DNA of 64,000 nt from Trichomonas vaginalis G3 (lineage: Eukaryota > Parabasalia > Trichomonadida > Trichomonadidae), in assembly GCF_026262505.1 (NCBI RefSeq), contig NC_067203.1, forward strand, positions 13,094,392 through 13,158,391. Reading direction: 5' to 3'. Under the pieces are notes generated by a model, which was not told where the DNA came from, ran no database searches, and saw only the letters and a list, made by a program, of their open reading frames with translations. Positions 51,470 through 61,206 of this stretch are shown here, piece by piece. How positions within the stretch are numbered: position 1 is the first letter of the stretch; each line of letters opens with the position of its first letter. The position numbers and the translations under genes are program-made.

Positions 51470-52960
51470 TTATTCTGTATATCTATTTTCTCCCACATTA
51501 TGCTCTTTCTCTTGTAGCAAAGGTTGAGACATTTGTGGATCCTGAATCTTGCTAAGTCTGCAAAACGGATAAATCACAAACAGTAAACCAACAAAACATG
51601 AAAATACACCAGCTGCAGGATACATTCTGAGAGTTACATATATATTCCTGGCCTTGTTTGTATAGAAGAAAATCGCACCAAACATTGGAACAGGAACGAA
51701 CCTTGTAAGAATGCTTAGGATTGTTGCAAGCAATGCATACTTCATTGATTGAATAAATGAAGCGCAGATCATCTCAACACCCATGACTGTGCAGCAAATA
51801 TAAGTTATTAAGAGCATTTTGGCGGTAATATCGAGAAATTCTGTTTCCTTGCTAAACATTTTGGCATAGTAGCGTCTGAAAAAGAACATTAAGACCTCAA
51901 TAACGCCACACCATGTAATTGACATGAATAATCCAGTGAAAAAGAGACTTCTGACTCTCTTCTTATCGCGACGACCTAATGAATAGCTCAAGCAAGGCAA
52001 GATACCAATACTGAGCGCTACAGCGTATGAACCAGGAATATACCAAAATCTCATCACAGGATTGAGGGCTGCAAGGACCGTAGTTGGATTACTCTGCTTA
52101 GAAGCACCAATTTCCAGCCATTTACGACTGAAGAATGATGGAAGACTGAAGCAGACGTGAGAAATGAACTGAGTAAAGCCAACTTTGATGGCTTCCCATG
52201 TATGTGGCGAACACTTGAATGTGAAAACGTTTGTAATAGAGCATTTTGTATCGAGTCGCTTAAAAACAAATAAAATGCCAAAAATAATCAAAGGAATTCC
52301 ATCAGAAAGAATGGTAGAAATAGCAGCACCACGCATTCCAAGGTTGAGGACACCAATCATTAGAGGATCGAAGACGGCCATGTTGAGAATAAAAGATGTC
52401 ATCTGATTTACGCCATACATAAGCGATCTACCTTCCGCTTGAAGACAACCGCATAGAAATAGGTTTAATGTAGTAACTATTGTGCCGCTAATAGAATAGG
52501 TTAAGTATTCTTTGCAATTTGCACGAATTGTTCCTTCCATGTTGAAGAAGTTAAGTAATGGCTTGATGACGGGTAAAAGGATCGCTGGAGCTAAAAGGCC
52601 AAGTAAAATCGAAAATTTAAATAAATCAGCAAATACTTGGGGAATATCTTGATATTTATTTTCTCCTCTGAGATATGCAAGTTTTGATGATGCTGCCGTG
52701 CATACAAACATTCCGAATGCTCGGCAAATTGCATCCATTAATGAAGCAAAAGTCATTGCAGCGTTACCATCTTCGTGCAAAAACTTTGATATCCAGAATG
52801 TATCCATAATCGCATATGAGGCGCCTACAACTTCCGCTAAGAAAGGGCCTCCGGATTGTAAAAGAATTGTAACGAATGAAGATCGACGACCAAAACTGTT
52901 GTATGCATTGTCTGTCTCGTCCCTAGTACGAGTATACAATGTATCAACTGATTCTGTCAT
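51470..52960 (-). CDS. MATE-family multidrug/metabolite efflux transporter
   Basis: A 496-residue membrane protein with about twelve hydrophobic segments in two similar halves. N-terminal half: GGPFLAEVVGASYAIMDTFW matches the first MATE helices, then FASLMDAICRAFGMFVCTAA and LFLCGCLQAEGRSLMYGVNQ. C-terminal half: LNPVMRFWYIPGSYAVALSI, GILPCLSYSLGRRDKKRVRS, IQSMKYALLATILSILTRFV. The C-terminal tail carries QPLLQEKE, a possible sorting motif. MATE proteins export organic cations and drugs in exchange for protons or sodium; the ligand here is unknown. The start is ATG 52960. Confidence 0.9.
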   Translation of the reverse strand: MTESVDTLYTRTRDETDNAYNSFGRRSSFVTILLQSGGPFLAEVVGASYAIMDTFWISKFLHEDGNAAMTFASLMDAICRAFGMFVCTAASSKLAYLRGENKYQDIPQVFADLFKFSILLGLLAPAILLPVIKPLLNFFNMEGTIRANCKEYLTYSISGTIVTTLNLFLCGCLQAEGRSLMYGVNQMTSFILNMAVFDPLMIGVLNLGMRGAAISTILSDGIPLIIFGILFVFKRLDTKCSITNVFTFKCSPHTWEAIKVGFTQFISHVCFSLPSFFSRKWLEIGASKQSNPTTVLAALNPVMRFWYIPGSYAVALSIGILPCLSYSLGRRDKKRVRSLFFTGLFMSITWCGVIEVLMFFFRRYYAKMFSKETEFLDITAKMLLITYICCTVMGVEMICASFIQSMKYALLATILSILTRFVPVPMFGAIFFYTNKARNIYVTLRMYPAAGVFSCFVGLLFVIYPFCRLSKIQDPQMSQPLLQEKEHNVGENRYTE

Positions 52961-53521
52961 TTTTTTCTCTCTCGATTAAACTCTTATAAAATTAGTTACT
53001 TTTATCGCAATAATATTGAAAAAATCAGTTTGAAAAGAATAATAGCCGCCGCAATTTTCTACATAATTTGATGTGATTAGAGCGTACGAACATAATACTC
53101 TTTGAGTTGAAAAACCGCTGGGAAATCTTTCACATTTTGAAACAATCGCTATTTTCATTTGTAGTAATTAAAAATTCTCCACAGTATATACACAGCAGCT
53201 TAAGTTATACTCTTTCTGGATTTCTTTCAACCCATTGTTTGGGAATCTTTTCCCAATTCTCACTCTCAAATTCTTTCCCAAAAAGTTCTCAATTTTCATT
53301 TGATCTAGTCTATTGTTTGATTCTAAGAAAACGATGTTTCAATCCTTTGAATATCGTCCAAGCCTTTGAGAGCAACCAGCATGAATGATATTGTATAGGA
53401 GATAAATAATAATTCGAAATTGTTCAAATTTTTATTGGATATACTGGATATGATCCTTTATTTAATAAGCAAGAATACAAAACAAATTTTATTTCTATAA
53501 TAATAAATAAAAAAATAATAA
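52961..53521. other. Intergenic upstream of the MATE gene
   Basis: No convincing gene; open frames here start at GTG or TTG and are low-complexity. TTAGTTACTTTTATCGCAAT at 52991-53010 reads GCGATAAAAGTAACT toward the MATE gene, like the word before the Atg13-like gene. Confidence 0.4.
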
Positions 53522-56500
53522 TTAATCTGAAGGAGGACTTGAATAAGATGATTTTTCTGATATGTCCTCACTTGATTCATCACCTTTATCTTCTTCATCA
53601 GATGCAAATTCACTGTCACTGCTGGAATCGCTTGAGAAATGGAATAAATCATCATTTTTGCCATCACTTTCTTCAACAATCTGAAATGTTGCATTTTCAG
53701 GTCTTTTAATCTGTTGGCATGCAACATTTAGACGTTTTAAGAATCTAAATTTCTTTCCATTAAAAGAAGAACTCTTCAAACTTCTAAGTGTTCCAGATAA
53801 AAACGCCCAAACTTGGCCGATTTGTTCTGACGGTTCTGATGTATCTTGTATCGCGACAAGGGAATCGATCAATCTAGTCATTGTCTCAAAAATTATCAAA
53901 TCATCAGTAAAAATCAATTTCAAAATTTCAAACGATAAAAGTGACAAACTTGCAACTCTTCCTGGAAAAAGTGACATTTTAAAAGATAAGATATCAGACA
54001 AAGTCACTGCAAAATAAGGTGGTAAAAGTTTATCATGGATCTGATCGATGTAAGTGTAGAATTTATCATAAAATTCATCAAAATTCTCAGTCAACAAAGT
54101 CAACAAAAGTAAAAATCTCCAATTTGAGTTTGGCTGCTTCGTATTTACAATTTCTTCAAAGTTTTGAATACCATATGGATAAATAATTGGATGTGTCATG
54201 AGATCTGATACGAAATTGGTGAGTTTGATGTCATTGATCGAATTAAAAACAATTCTCTTGTCTAAATTCATTTGGAAGCCTAATACAATAAGTCTTGATG
54301 TAATTCCTACATCGTATGAACTATTAATCATTGGATAAATGTCATTTACATAGTCGATTTCAAAATCTCGACCTGATATCACACAAAAAGTAACAAAATC
54401 AAGTCCATTGCATACAATTTGAGTATAATTTATGATATAATATTGGTCTTTTGATCTATCCAGATCTTTTGTCAAATTAATTAAATTTTCGCAAATTTCC
54501 AAAATTTTTCTTGGAATTTCTTTCTCCAAATCCTCTCTTACAAATGTAAATCTATTATCAAAGAAGAACCTTTGCTCATGCAAATCATCAATGAAAATAT
54601 CATATAAACTATTAAAAATTTCTGAAACAAAAAAAGTGTCACGAGGAAATTGAAAATTTTCTGTTTGAATACAATGAAAAACAAAAGAAGGGGAGTATTG
54701 CGTTATCTCGGGATGCAAATCCTTAAACCATCTCTTAGTTGTGTTCATTGGGCTTTTGTAAAAGCTATTGATAGAAAATAAAATATCTATAAACGGTTGA
54801 CGATTAATTCTATCGTCTTTTGTTGTACAAACAATAGGAATAATTGCAGATCTTATTACCATGAGTTGTTTCATTTCTGCGTACGACAGATGTTTGTTTT
54901 CCGAGAATAATTTATCCGGTAAAATAAATCCAATTGATTTTATATCATTCATAAACGATAAAACATCATTATTATTTAGTTTTTCGTTTCCAGGGTTTTT
55001 GTTTTTTAATTTGTGTATCATCATGATCAGTTCACCGACCAGTTCACCTTGTTGTTGTGTTGAAATTGTATCAAGTTTTATTCCATATTTCTGTTGAATT
55101 GTTTCTTTTGTTCTCTGCATCAAATAATCCTTTTTCCATTGAACAGAAACTAAAACTTTCAAATCATGTATCAAATTTAAACAAAAAGTGATGATTTCTT
55201 CTAAAAAAATTTCGTCTAAATTAAGTGTATATATCATATCAACGACAGATAAAAGAATTGATGGTTTCAAACCAAGAAAATTATCATTGACACTTTTAAA
55301 CACCCATGTCATAATTTCTGTCACTTCACTTTTGTAAATTCTTGCAAAATTGAAAGCCAAAGATATTCCTGCTTGAATCAATATCTGGGAATGATGCAAA
55401 AGACGTTTTTGAATTGAAATATAGAGAGGTGAAGTGACTTCTATCGGACATGATCGTGCAATGATGTAACAAATAGTTTGTAAACAAGGAATTGACACTG
55501 CGGCAGATTCTGTCAAAATATCGTCAATTTGTAAAACTGTTTTTGACAAAATTGTTTTATCTGTTGAAATTAAGGTTAAAAGTGACGCTGATGAACTAAA
55601 TTTAGAACCGTTCATTGCGTATGACAATATTTGTTCGATAAATGATTCACAATATTCATTGTAAACTTTCAAAACTTGTAAAATAATGTTTGATATTCTA
55701 GGAGTTGAAGAAAGAGAAATAAATGATGGAGGCGTGGTCATAAGGATGTCAACAAACAAGGAAATATTAGTAAATAAATGTGAAAAGATGTCATGCTCAG
55801 AAATGAAGTGACAAATGTCATCTGTTGTCACTTTTCCAGTTATTAAACAATCCCAGAATAATTGTGATATTTTTACGCGTAGGGAAGGACGTGATATTGA
55901 GATGATAATCATGTAAAACTCGAAGAAAGACCAATTTCTTATTTTCTCGATTTGGCTGAAGAAAAATGATAAATGAGGTCGAATTCGATCTTCGAAAGTG
56001 AGATAAATCTGTTTATCTTTGTTATTAGAGAGTAAACTTGATAATGTATCGTATAGTTGTGGTGGCTTTTTGCTGTTTAAAGTTAATAAAAGAAAAGTTA
56101 TTAAATTTGGAATGTCGTCTTTTTCGACCAATTGTGCAAGAATCATGCCTAATTCGTATGGCTCATCCATGTAAGTCTCATTTAAATCAAATTGAATTAA
56201 TAATTGTAGTAATATTTTTGCATTTGAACTATCTTTAATGGCAAGATGTTTAAAAGCAGGGAATAAGAATTCAAAATCAGTTTGAGATAACGGTAATATA
56301 TCATCTAGCTTCGAAATTATAAACTCTGTTTCATTTGATGTTAATAATAAGCTTTTGATAATATTTAGCGTCTGTTCAAGCGATGTCCTATTCTTCTTAA
56401 GCCTGTTCAGAACTTCACTGATGTTCTGTCTAGTAAAAGTAGAATAGTCAACCTCACTCAAATCTTCTCTCTTCGAAGAAAAATGAAAAGCTATATTATT

Positions 56501-56527
56501 ATGACGATTAAAAGCTTTCGAAAACAA
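53522..56527 (-). CDS. Large helical-repeat (HEAT-like) protein with acidic Ser-rich tail; start unclear
   Basis: An open frame of 1001 codons. Nearly the whole length is amphipathic helices in pairs, as in HEAT or ARM solenoids. The last 60 residues are acidic and Ser-rich (HFSSDSSSDSEFASDEEDKG, then DESSEDISEKSS), a likely casein kinase 2 target. No enzyme motif or membrane segment. A solenoid with an acidic tail recalls FANCD2/FANCI or cohesin/condensin-type proteins, but I see no decisive block. The frame opens with TTG directly after a TGA, and the first in-frame ATG is residue 120. A different frame (ATG 56682 to 56491) overlaps the first codons. So the true N-terminus may involve a frame error or a start I cannot see. 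Confidence 0.65.
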   Translation of the reverse strand: MFSKAFNRHNNIAFHFSSKREDLSEVDYSTFTRQNISEVLNRLKKNRTSLEQTLNIIKSLLLTSNETEFIISKLDDILPLSQTDFEFLFPAFKHLAIKDSSNAKILLQLLIQFDLNETYMDEPYELGMILAQLVEKDDIPNLITFLLLTLNSKKPPQLYDTLSSLLSNNKDKQIYLTFEDRIRPHLSFFFSQIEKIRNWSFFEFYMIIISISRPSLRVKISQLFWDCLITGKVTTDDICHFISEHDIFSHLFTNISLFVDILMTTPPSFISLSSTPRISNIILQVLKVYNEYCESFIEQILSYAMNGSKFSSSASLLTLISTDKTILSKTVLQIDDILTESAAVSIPCLQTICYIIARSCPIEVTSPLYISIQKRLLHHSQILIQAGISLAFNFARIYKSEVTEIMTWVFKSVNDNFLGLKPSILLSVVDMIYTLNLDEIFLEEIITFCLNLIHDLKVLVSVQWKKDYLMQRTKETIQQKYGIKLDTISTQQQGELVGELIMMIHKLKNKNPGNEKLNNNDVLSFMNDIKSIGFILPDKLFSENKHLSYAEMKQLMVIRSAIIPIVCTTKDDRINRQPFIDILFSINSFYKSPMNTTKRWFKDLHPEITQYSPSFVFHCIQTENFQFPRDTFFVSEIFNSLYDIFIDDLHEQRFFFDNRFTFVREDLEKEIPRKILEICENLINLTKDLDRSKDQYYIINYTQIVCNGLDFVTFCVISGRDFEIDYVNDIYPMINSSYDVGITSRLIVLGFQMNLDKRIVFNSINDIKLTNFVSDLMTHPIIYPYGIQNFEEIVNTKQPNSNWRFLLLLTLLTENFDEFYDKFYTYIDQIHDKLLPPYFAVTLSDILSFKMSLFPGRVASLSLLSFEILKLIFTDDLIIFETMTRLIDSLVAIQDTSEPSEQIGQVWAFLSGTLRSLKSSSFNGKKFRFLKRLNVACQQIKRPENATFQIVEESDGKNDDLFHFSSDSSSDSEFASDEEDKGDESSEDISEKSSYSSPPSD

Positions 56528-56777
56528 ATCTCATTGACAAGAATGCATAATACACTCTTGCCGGTCAAAGTTCCGCAATCAGGTTCAAAATTGCAGAACA
56601 TTGTGTCTTTCCGGAAGAGATGCACATGTAACATCTCCAAAAATGACGCATACCGACTATTAACAGTGCATATGACACTCATATCGTTTATAATTCCGCG
56701 TTCAAGTTATGAATGCGGAACAGTATGATTTTCTGCGGAATATGTATGTACATTTATCCTTGAAATTACACATCCTT

Positions 56778-57013
56778 TACCTCAAATGCATTTTCAACAT
56801 ATATTGCAACAATTAACTGAGAAGGTAGTGGTGCATAAAATATAATATCAATTGAGTAATTCCATTACGTGATTTTATCTAAATTTGCACGGGATCCTTG
56901 CATTAATCCATAAACAATTCAGGAAATGCAAACTTGTCGAAGATATCCGATGAGTTCTTTACTGTGCAAGAACATATCTGTCCGGATACATTAACTGAGA
57001 GTTTCTCTGACAT
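56778..57013 (-). pseudogene. Truncated B9D1 pseudogene
   Basis: From ATG 57013 the sequence reads MSEKLSVNVSGQICSCTVKN, then SSDIFDKFAF, plainly a copy of the start of the intact B9D1 at 33230 (MSAQLSVSVSGQIRSCTVKN). The frame then breaks, and nucleotide similarity continues to about 56778, matching the intact gene around 33060-32975 (for example TTGCAACAATTAACTGAG). Part of the middle is missing. The copy lies about 24 kb from its parent, on the same strand, and includes a little upstream similarity, so it is a DNA-level duplication remnant. Confidence 0.85.
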
Positions 57014-57110
57014 ATTTTTTCGATAATTTTTTTAAATAAGAAAAAGAATTCCACAATTTTTATTTTAAAATCAAATTTAGCAAATATTAAAAATAAACTA
57101 TTCGCGTTAT

Positions 57111-58355
57111 TTAAACTTTTCCGCTTTTAAACTTGTTTTGAGCAATCATTATCTTTGTTGCTTTAATTTTTTGCAAAAGTTTGGCTTCGAGTTTGTTAAA
57201 TTGCTCTTCAGACTCTGCAGCCTCTTTTGCATTACGTAATTCTGTTTCTCTGAATTGTTGAATTTGAACATTCAGAGATTTTCTCATTTTTGCTAATTTC
57301 CTTTCCTTTTGAGCATTTTCTTTCATAAGAATTGCCAATTCCTGTCTCGGTTGGTTGATTTGTTCCCACATTTTTGAGATTGATTGGTCATTTACGACAC
57401 TTGGATCGATTTCCTTGCCAGAATAGCAGCGAAGGATGTATCCGTAAGTATCTTGGTCTGATTTCGAAAGAGTATCGTTAAGTTCCTTAATTTGTTCCAT
57501 ATTTCCTTTTGTTCTTGTCATATGTTCTTTTCTGACATCTGCTAACCTCTTCTTTGCTTCTGATAATTGCGACTGGAGGTTCTGCTTCTCTGCAGACCAA
57601 TCAGCTTTTCGTTTTTCGTCAAGATCATTAAATCTTTTTTGGCTTTCAGCTCTGTCTGTGTTCTGCTTGATCAGGAAAATACTCTTAAGGACTGATGCGA
57701 TCTTTCCTTCGAGCTGTGTAATTTGGTTTTGCTTTGCACGAATGGTTTTTGCTAATTGGTTCCTTTGATCATCCAAAATGACATCTTTTCGGTTAAGTAA
57801 TTCATCATATGCCTTTTTGGCCTTAGTTAGAAGCTGATTCATCTGTACATTTTCTCTTTGTCGATCTTTCTGTTGCTCGTTAAGAAATGCGACGTGTTTT
57901 GATGTTGTCTTTTGTAGAATATTCCATTCATGTCTTTTATAATAGGAGTTGTTTAATTTCTTGTTGTACATTGCTTCTTCTTGTAATAAATTCAAATAAT
58001 CTTGCTCTAAGTTAGGAAGAATCTTCTTATAATTCTCATCCATGGTTTGTTCTTTAACTGCTGTAGTTTTTTGTCGGTTCATAAGAAGAATTTGATGTTC
58101 TTGTAAAAGTTCTGTAACTTCGTCTTTCGATGGATCTAATAATTGTGGGGCAACACTAATAGAGTCGGCCGATGACGAGCAAATTGTTAAATCGTTCATT
58201 AAAAATTGATTATTCGATTTTTGATTGACAATTTGATCTTCTAGATCTTCAATTTGATCGAGAAGATCGGAATTTTCCTTTTTAAGCTCGGCTAACCTCT
58301 TTTTCGCACTTGATAATTCAAGAGTCTGCTCATTTGCCTTCTTAAAAGAATCCAT
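57111..58355 (-). CDS. Long coiled-coil protein
   Basis: A 414-residue protein starting at ATG 58355. Nearly all of it is heptad-rich: SSAKKRLAELKKENSDLLDQ near the N-terminus, AKTIRAKQNQITQLEGKIAS in the middle, and LAKMRKSLNVQIQQFRETEL near the end. A short non-helical region lies at 60-80 (CSSSADSISVAPQLLDP) and another near 310-330 (YGYILRCYSGKEIDPSVV). No other domain. Proteins like this are often axonemal or cytoskeletal (for example dynein regulatory complex subunits); the invariant blocks of those families could not be confirmed by eye, so the role stays open. Confidence 0.75.
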   Translation of the reverse strand: MDSFKKANEQTLELSSAKKRLAELKKENSDLLDQIEDLEDQIVNQKSNNQFLMNDLTICSSSADSISVAPQLLDPSKDEVTELLQEHQILLMNRQKTTAVKEQTMDENYKKILPNLEQDYLNLLQEEAMYNKKLNNSYYKRHEWNILQKTTSKHVAFLNEQQKDRQRENVQMNQLLTKAKKAYDELLNRKDVILDDQRNQLAKTIRAKQNQITQLEGKIASVLKSIFLIKQNTDRAESQKRFNDLDEKRKADWSAEKQNLQSQLSEAKKRLADVRKEHMTRTKGNMEQIKELNDTLSKSDQDTYGYILRCYSGKEIDPSVVNDQSISKMWEQINQPRQELAILMKENAQKERKLAKMRKSLNVQIQQFRETELRNAKEAAESEEQFNKLEAKLLQKIKATKIMIAQNKFKSGKV

Positions 58356-58607
58356 TGTATTTTTTTCTTACTTTCATATCACATTTCTAAAACAAATAAT
58401 CGAGGTAAAGAGTTAAGATTAATAATAAACTAATTTTTTGTATCAAAGAAACTTAGTTTTGATCAGAATATACCCCAGTATACTCATATCAAGAAATCCT
58501 TTTGTTTCAAAGTCATTTAACACTTGGTTATGTGAACTAATTGTGTTAAAAATGTAGTATATTTGGTAATAGTATATAGAATTTCTTTTTTAATATAATT
58601 TAAAAAA

Positions 58608-59555
58608 TTACTTAGTAGAAAAATGCTTCTTCCATATAAGGAGTGCAGCGAAGGGTGTAAATATGAACAAAATAGACCATGCGGCTACTTCTGATGAGCG
58701 AATCGCGTTAGCATAAGGAATTTGTTTTGCGATTTCAATGATATTCAAATTTGCAAGGTCTGTTGCGATTCTCTTGCCTGCGAGAATGACAATATCTTGC
58801 GCGTAGTTTTGGCAAGTAGTTATATACTCTTTGGAAACTTCAGAACCGTTTACAAGGCCGTTATAAACAGTATCTCGCGTGTAGTTGTAGTTTCCTTCTA
58901 TAACTTGCGTAACACTCAAAGTTGAAGGCCAATCTTCGGATGTGAAAGCCAAAGAGAGTTCATTTGTAAGTTTGTCGATCTTTTTCCAATCATCTTCACT
59001 TGTAAAGTCTACCTGACTATCAAAGTAGCCGCAGCCTGTTTCCCAAAGGTCATATAACGAAATGAAATTTCCGTTGTATTTCACATAGAAATCACGCCCA
59101 TTTCTGTCTCCGTTTGGAAATTGTTCGTTGAATAGCTCAGAAACATGAAGAGGTGAGTAGATATCGCACATTCCTGTTAAATAAAGCTTCATCAAGAAGG
59201 CAAAAGGCCATGTTCGTGATACCTTTCCTCCTCTGACTGACTTTCTGATAGAATCAAAGTTATCTTTTAAGTTATCAACGTCAATATGAGTTTCAATTGA
59301 TAAATTGTTTGGATTTATTGGCTGAGAGTAGAAGTGCCAGTGATTGAATGATGGAATATTGAATGGAGGACGCTCTGCGTAGTATAACCATGCAGCTGCT
59401 TGAGAAACTCTTGTGAAATCGTCTCCTGCGTTCTGAAAAACAGAATTTAGTTTCTTTTGCAAGGAGAAACCAAATTGTTCGAGACCAACTTCACCAGCAA
59501 TTGCAAGCATTTGGTCTGTCCAGCATCTACAAAACGAAAAAAGAAGCAAAATCAT
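58608..59555 (-). CDS. S1/P1 nuclease-like type I membrane protein with degenerate metal site
   Basis: A 315-residue protein with signal peptide MILLLFSFC, mature end near W12, and a C-terminal membrane helix (AAWSILFIFTPFAALLIW) before a short basic tail. Family landmarks: CWTDQMLAIA at the start, FNHWHFYSQPINP, FAFLMKLYLTGMCDIYSPLH, NGRDFYVKYNGN and LYDLWETG. The S1/P1 zinc site normally has Trp1, several His and Asp. Here the early His is Gln, the W-A-D block is WLYY, the His four before GDxHQPLH is Thr, and LHxxWD is LYDLWE. The Trp, the WHFY His, and the Asp and final His of CDIYSPLH remain. It may be a non-catalytic surface or lysosomal relative of the secreted nucleases these parasites use for nucleotide salvage. 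Confidence 0.8.
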   Translation of the reverse strand: MILLLFSFCRCWTDQMLAIAGEVGLEQFGFSLQKKLNSVFQNAGDDFTRVSQAAAWLYYAERPPFNIPSFNHWHFYSQPINPNNLSIETHIDVDNLKDNFDSIRKSVRGGKVSRTWPFAFLMKLYLTGMCDIYSPLHVSELFNEQFPNGDRNGRDFYVKYNGNFISLYDLWETGCGYFDSQVDFTSEDDWKKIDKLTNELSLAFTSEDWPSTLSVTQVIEGNYNYTRDTVYNGLVNGSEVSKEYITTCQNYAQDIVILAGKRIATDLANLNIIEIAKQIPYANAIRSSEVAAWSILFIFTPFAALLIWKKHFSTK

Positions 59556-59882
59556 CGTTTTGTCACCTTTTTATCTTTTTTTATTGGTAAAAGGTGACTA
59601 CGAAATATCTGATAATTGAAGGATGTAACTGTTAGTAGTTTGTAATATGAGATCGCTGATAAATGCAACACATCCTAAATAAAAGAGAGATGGTATTTTC
59701 CACATAAATCAAGAATAAATACTTAGATTAGAGATAAAACAAGTACCTTTTAATCTTATTTGATCTTAAATTGAATCTCATTAAAAAAAAATAATAAAAA
59801 ATACGTAAATTATTGATCAATAATAAGATGTTTTAAAACATAAATTCTAAAGCTAGTATAAAAACTTCATAATAGTATCATA
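59556..59882. other. Intergenic upstream of the nuclease-like gene
   Basis: TTTGTCACCTTTTTATC at 59559-59575 and AAAAGGTGACTACGA near 59587 form an imperfect inverted pair directly before the ATG. No gene. Confidence 0.45.
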
Positions 59883-60494
59883 TTACTCGTTCATAACTTC
59901 AATCTTCTTAATAACTCGAGCAGGATTTCCAACTGCAACAGAATTAGCCGGAATATCTTTAGTAACAACTGATCCTGCCCCAATGACACTGTTTTCTCCA
60001 ATAGAAACGCCTGGACAAATTGTTGAACTTCCACCAATCCAAACATTGTTTCCAATCTTGATTGGGGATACAAACTCTTTGCTCTTTCTCAAAGTTCCAT
60101 CGATAGGGTGCTTTGATGTGAAAATTGAAACATTAGGTGCAATTAAAACACTGTCACCGATTTCTACTTTGCACGCATCAAGAATGGTGCAATTGTAGTT
60201 CATTACAATTCCTTTGCCGAGTTTAATGTTACTTCCATAGTCGCATTTGAATGGAGGTTCAATGTAAACATCTGTGTCGTCTTTAAATAATGATTTTAGA
60301 ATTTGTTTGCGTTTTTCTTTTTCGTATGGCCATGTTTTATTATAATCTATGCATAAATTTCTAGCAGTTGTCCTCAATGAACGTAATTCCGGATCTTTTG
60401 AATCATAAAGCTCTCCAGAAAGCATTAAATCTTGTTCTGTTGGTGTTTTTGAAAAGAATCTTAAAAAGGATGAATGTGAAATATGTGATAACAT
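59883..60494 (-). CDS. Maltose/galactoside-type O-acetyltransferase (left-handed beta helix)
   Basis: A 203-residue protein of the LacA/Maa/NodL family. The N-terminal cap is [14 protein letters not shown] (24-37) with the helical [20 protein letters not shown]. The hexapeptide beta helix follows: [35 protein letters not shown] with catalytic His at 129, [20 protein letters not shown] and [20 protein letters not shown], then NPARVIKK. It uses acetyl-CoA to acetylate the 6-hydroxyl of a sugar. The family is chiefly bacterial and fungal, so the gene probably came by transfer. A 20-residue N-terminal extension ([20 protein letters not shown]) precedes the usual start; whether it targets an organelle is open. 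Confidence 0.9.
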   Translation of the reverse strand: MLSHISHSSFLRFFSKTPTEQDLMLSGELYDSKDPELRSLRTTARNLCIDYNKTWPYEKEKRKQILKSLFKDDTDVYIEPPFKCDYGSNIKLGKGIVMNYNCTILDACKVEIGDSVLIAPNVSIFTSKHPIDGTLRKSKEFVSPIKIGNNVWIGGSSTICPGVSIGENSVIGAGSVVTKDIPANSVAVGNPARVIKKIEVMNE

Positions 60495-60539
60495 AATTTT
60501 GGAGAATTCAAAACGATTATTTTCCTCTCAATTTATTAA

Positions 60540-60995
60540 ATATCATCAAAAGATCTCCTTACTAAAGCATGCATAGAAGGAAATCTCGAACTTATTAAAT
60601 CTCTTATAGAGAATGGTAATTGTATGCAAGTAAAATCGTTAGAAGAGCCACTCATTTATGCATCAAAAGAAGGTCATTTTGAAGTTGTTGAATATCTTAT
60701 CTCTATTGGTGCTGATAAAGAAGCGAAGAATAAATTTGGGTTTACTGCACTCATTAATGCATCAAAAGAAGGTCATCTTGAAGTTGTTAAATATCTTATC
60801 TCCGTCGGAGCTGATAAAGAAGCAAAAAATTTTAATGGATATACTCCACTCATTGAAGCTTCAGAAAATGGTCATCTTGAAGTTGTTGAATATCTTATCT
60901 CTGTTGGTGCTGACAAAGATGCAAAGAATAAAGGTGGAAAGACTGCTCTTGATATCGCAAAAGATTCAGTGAAAAACTATTTATTATCAATTTGA
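60540..60995 (+). pseudogene. Ankyrin-repeat gene, 3' fragment
   Basis: Three full ankyrin repeats (LIYASKEGHFEVVEYLISIG, ADKEAKNKFGFTALINASKE, TPLIEASENGHLEVVEYLIS) preceded by a half repeat KACIEGNLELIKSLIENG. The frame is open from just after a TAA at 60537-60539, and the first ATG is at 60624, inside the repeats. Larger trichomonad ankyrin proteins carry this KACxEGNLELIKSLIE segment after DUF3447, so this is probably a 5'-truncated copy. A 123-residue mini-protein from 60624 is possible. It is divergent from the acetyltransferase. Confidence 0.65.
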
Positions 60996-61206
60996 TTTAA
61001 AGGCTCATTATCTTAGTTAACAACTATCCAATTTTTAACACTTTGAGATATACTTTATATCTACGATTGAACTGATATTTATGAATAATTGTCAAATTAG
61101 CATAACATATTCTATCTTTTCACTGTTTCAAAGTCTAAAAAGATTTCTGGAAGAAGACACAAGGGGTGATCAGCGTACATAATGCAACTTAAGGATGCAC
61201 TTCAAG

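Noticed and set aside
53107-53388. 93-codon frame upstream of the MATE gene
   Set aside because: Non-ATG start, Ser/Phe/Leu-rich low-complexity product, and location in the MATE upstream region.
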